DNA of 64,000 nt from Enchytraeus crypticus (taxonomy: Eukaryota; Annelida; Clitellata; Enchytraeida; Enchytraeidae): assembly GCA_905160935.1 (NCBI GenBank), contig CAJHZI010000533.1, positions 3,247,717 to 3,311,716 on the forward strand. Direction: 5' to 3'. This document shows positions 60,591 through 64,000 of the stretch, piece after piece. Numbering within the stretch: position 1 is the stretch's first letter; each line of letters starts with the position of its first letter. A program made the translations under genes and the position numbers. Under the pieces are notes generated by a model. It was given only the letters and a program-made list of their open reading frames with translations. It was not told the origin of the DNA and ran no database searches.

Positions 60591-61799
60591 TTATTAAAAC
60601 TATTTATATTTATATATTACGCTACCCGTGTTGTACCCGCTTTGCTAAAGGAATAGTTCAACCGAGGACAGCATCTATCGTGAATAGCGACAAAACACTA
60701 AGATCCAAGTCAACGTAAGAATGACATTGGATTTTGAGAGCCTAGAATAAAGAAATGGCTAGAAAATTTTCTAAAATGAACGGAATTTTTTCTCGACCTT
60801 ATTTTAACTTGAATTTAAGGAAAAATGATGATACTTATGTAATTTAAGTAACGGGAGAAGTTAGGTTTACTTATACGCGTTACGCAGAATCTTAGACAGT
60901 GCGTGTCTCAATATTGGAAAGACTTTTGTAATTTTATTTAATTTTTGTTGAATTAGCTTTCTGATATTGTTTAATTTTTGTAAACCAGTCTACGGATATA
61001 CTAAATAAATGCGCTATTTAATATTATATTATTGTACATGTATATTTAATATAGCAATCTTTCATCAAATACATGTATATCCATAGGTTTTTTATTATAC
61101 TTTCAATTTAATCTGCGAAACTCAATAAACCTCAAATAGGCTATATTTTAAGATATTGAAAAATTTAATTTCTGATTCATGCGCATTGGACCTGCTATAA
61201 ATGCATGACCGACAGCTTATATAAATATGTAACAGATTGATCATGTTATATTGATATTATTGAAATACTTGGCATTCTACATAATGAAATCTGTACCATT
61301 TCTAAATCAACTTGTCTGTAAAAGAAGTCTAAGCCAGAAAATTGTAGCAGAAAGAATGCTGAACGCTTACCACCTTGGTATTTGAAATATTGATAATCTG
61401 GATGGATATGTTGAAAACTTTATTAATTTCGTTCAATGGCTAATTTTTGTTATTTGAAGATTGAACATTGTTTCCGGTACAAAAAATTAGACTTGCAATC
61501 CACGAGTATATCTTCCGAGTCGAAATTAATGCGACATTGATGTTTAACATTAGTTCTATGACTTTGAAATATATGTTTACGGTTTTTGATTGATTTGTGC
61601 AGCTGAATGCATGCTCGCTAATGTAGAAGTAAAGTAGAACTGCCCTGAGCTGGCAGACAAGCGCTAGGTCGTGTTCCACCTCATCCTTGAACATCTCTTT
61701 GTGCTCAAGATCGATGAAACCATCGATCATAGAGCTTCTGGGGGCAGTCATGTGGTGAAGAGTATCAACGCTCAGCCACTGTCCACTGTGTTGCGGAAC

Positions 61800-63890
61800 C
61801 CTATGTCTAACTACACATTTTACTTTTAAGTTAAATAATTGCAATGTACACGATATAGACTGCATAATTTAAACATAGAGACTAAACATTTTCCTTATAA
61901 GTTATTATTACAAGGTTAAGTTACATGATCACAACGTACGTGACATATGTAGAATACATATTTTACACATAGAGACTATATATTTACCCTTAAAAATCTA
62001 CAACTTTTATTTTTAAATTCCGCTATTGTAACATACATGGCATTGACTATATATTTCACACTTATGTAGAGACTACTTATTCTACTTTTAAGTTACTATT
62101 TTAAGTTTAAGTTTTATAATTGCAACACGCATGACATATTTTGCGTTTAAGTTGCATTTTAATTACATAATCATACATACGGAGAGTACATATTTTACGT
62201 ATAAATTACTAATTTACGTTTGAGTTACTTAACTATAAGGCATGGATGAGTGCTACATAATTGATGGAGGTATGTGGATGAGTGCTAATGACTTGAGAAG
62301 GAGCTATGGAGAAGTGCTACAAAGTTAAGTGAGGCATGAGAGATACGTAAATGTGTTTCATGAAACGACACTAGGGAAGAGCAGAGAGTTTTGTTTGACA
62401 AGAAATGTTATGAGAAAGGTAAAAACATGTTCCGATTTGTAAGATAGAGAATTAAAGTGCACATGGAGAGAGAGAGAGAGAGAGAAAGAGAGTGAGAGAG
62501 AGTTAGAATTGCTTGACAGAACGTGATTATGGAAGAGAAGATAGCTTAGTTTGTCATGAAAGATATCTGAAATGGCAAAATAATGTGTCAATTTGGAAGA
62601 ATGACTTTAAGGTACATATTCTAGACATACTGACTACGCTTTTTTATTTTAAATGAACTGATTTACGTTTAAATAACAATTTTCAATAAGAATTTAACGT
62701 CCGGTTACGCGCCATAAGGCAATGGTAGGTTTATTAAGTAATTATAGATATTTAGAGACTGCATATTTTAATTTTAAATTACTATTTTACGTTTTAGTTT
62801 AAACAACTATATACGCATACAGTACATATTTGACATTCTATTTACGTTTAGGTTACAAAATTATAACCTATGGAGGAATGCTACACTATTGTGGAAAGTA
62901 TGTGAGACAGGTAGAATTATACATGGAGACCACATATTTTACGTTTAACATACTAATTTACGTTTAAGTTACATAACTATAACGAATGGGGGAGCGCTAC
63001 AGAATTGAGAAGGCATGAGGATGAGTGCTAGTGACTTGAGAGAGACATATGTAGGAGCGCTTCATAGTTTAGAGAGGCACGAGAGATAGGTAAAATTGTT
63101 TCATTCAACGAAGCTAGGGAAGAGTGAATAGCTTACTTTGACAAGAAAATTACGAGAAAGGTAAAACATGTTCCGATTTGGAACATAGAGAATTAAAAAG
63201 AACATGAAGACAGACAGAGACAGAGAGAGAGAGAGAAAGAGAGAGGTAGAATTGTCTGACGGAACGTGATTGTGGAAGAGAAGATAGCATTACTTTAATA
63301 TAAAAATATATGAAATGGTAAAATAATGTAGCAATTTGGAAGAACGGCATTAAGATACATATTCTAGACATATGGGCCTAGTGACTACGTATTTTTTTTT
63401 TTTTTTCTATATATTTACATTTGCTAAGTAACTAATAACTATTTTACGTTTTAGTTTACACAATTATGCAGGCATAGACTATATATGCCTATTTGACGTT
63501 CTAGTTACGTCTATGTAACATAATTATAACCTATGGAGGAGTGCTACACAAATATGGGAAGTATGAGAGACAGGTAGAGTTATGCACGGAGACGACGTAT
63601 TTTACGTTGAACTTACTAATTTACGTTTACGTTGCATAGCTATAGCGAATGGGGGATCGCCACACAATTGAGATGGCATGAGGATGAGTGTTAATGACGT
63701 GAGAGAGAACTATAGAGGAGCGCTACATAGTTAAGAAGAGAGGCGCGAGAGATTGGTAAAATTGCTTCATGGGACGAAATTAGGGAAGAGTGGATAGTTT
63801 GGTTTGACGAGAAAAATACCGAGAAAGGTAAAAAAAGTTTCGATTGGAGGTAAAAACATGTTCCGATTTGGAAGATAGAGAATTAAAGAT

Positions 63891-63974
<84 letters not shown>

Positions 63975-64000
63975 CGAGAGAAATAGAGAGAGAGAGAGAA
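61800..64000 (+). repeat. Large-unit degenerate satellite running off the window edge
   Basis: AAAACATGTTCCGATTTG recurs near 62421, 63163 and 63853 (742 and 690 bp apart). Each is preceded by AATTTACGTTT[A/G]AGTTAC, GGCATGAGGATGAGTG and GAGAGATAGGTAAAATTG blocks, and followed by a GA tract. From about 61800 a shorter ACATATTTTAC/TTTAAGTTAC motif also recurs. The final GA tract (63890-64000) reaches the window end. Confidence 0.85.

Larger units (their letters stand above)
59546..61799. other. Region right of the ankyrin-like exon
   Basis: AT-rich, with TA tracts and one SINE. A 141-codon minus-strand open frame (61440-61865) and a coding-like stretch near 60095-60205 are discussed under findings. 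No downstream ankyrin exon was recognised. Confidence 0.5.

Overview
The window is animal nuclear DNA: AT-rich, with split genes bearing GT-AG introns, long microsatellites, and tRNA-derived SINE and LINE fragments. The two recognisable genes are metazoan. I cannot name the species. The repeat landscape, with several tRNA-headed SINEs sharing one 3' tail, suggests a lophotrochozoan invertebrate (mollusc-like), but this is a low-confidence inference.

Layout. 1-8.8 kb: gene-free, repeat-rich. 8.85-36.1 kb (possibly to 38.7 kb), plus strand: a complete CBP/p300 (CREBBP/EP300) orthologue. I joined 23 coding exons by reading splice sites. Every junction keeps phase, and the sum is 8400 nt (2799 aa plus stop). 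The product carries an N-terminal LxxLL box, TAZ1, KIX, a long acidic Ser-rich linker, bromodomain, RING/PHD, acetyltransferase with a Lys-rich loop, ZZ, TAZ2, NCBD and a Gly/Met/Gln-rich tail. 40.1-41.2 kb: a 17-bp satellite. 42.8-43.8 kb: a 32-bp satellite next to the stop codon of a minus-strand Shaker-type (Kv1) potassium channel. The channel has two coding exons (43859-45341 and 46061-46161) and 527 aa. 46.2-58.4 kb: no gene recognised, only dispersed repeats. 58.53 kb: a candidate first coding exon of an ankyrin-repeat gene, followed by a 553-bp MITE-like element. 61.8-64 kb: a degenerate large-unit satellite running off the right edge.

The genes are not functionally linked by the sequence: one is a nuclear acetyltransferase coactivator, the other a membrane voltage-gated channel. 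The most unusual structures are a near-perfect ~91-bp hairpin that starts two bases before the exon 5 splice donor of CBP, a 62-bp duplication of the start of an acetyltransferase-domain exon, a CBP-internal MDPQ-type peptide repeat, and a set of SINE families with different tRNA-like heads but one shared tail. I found no clearly undescribed multi-gene system.
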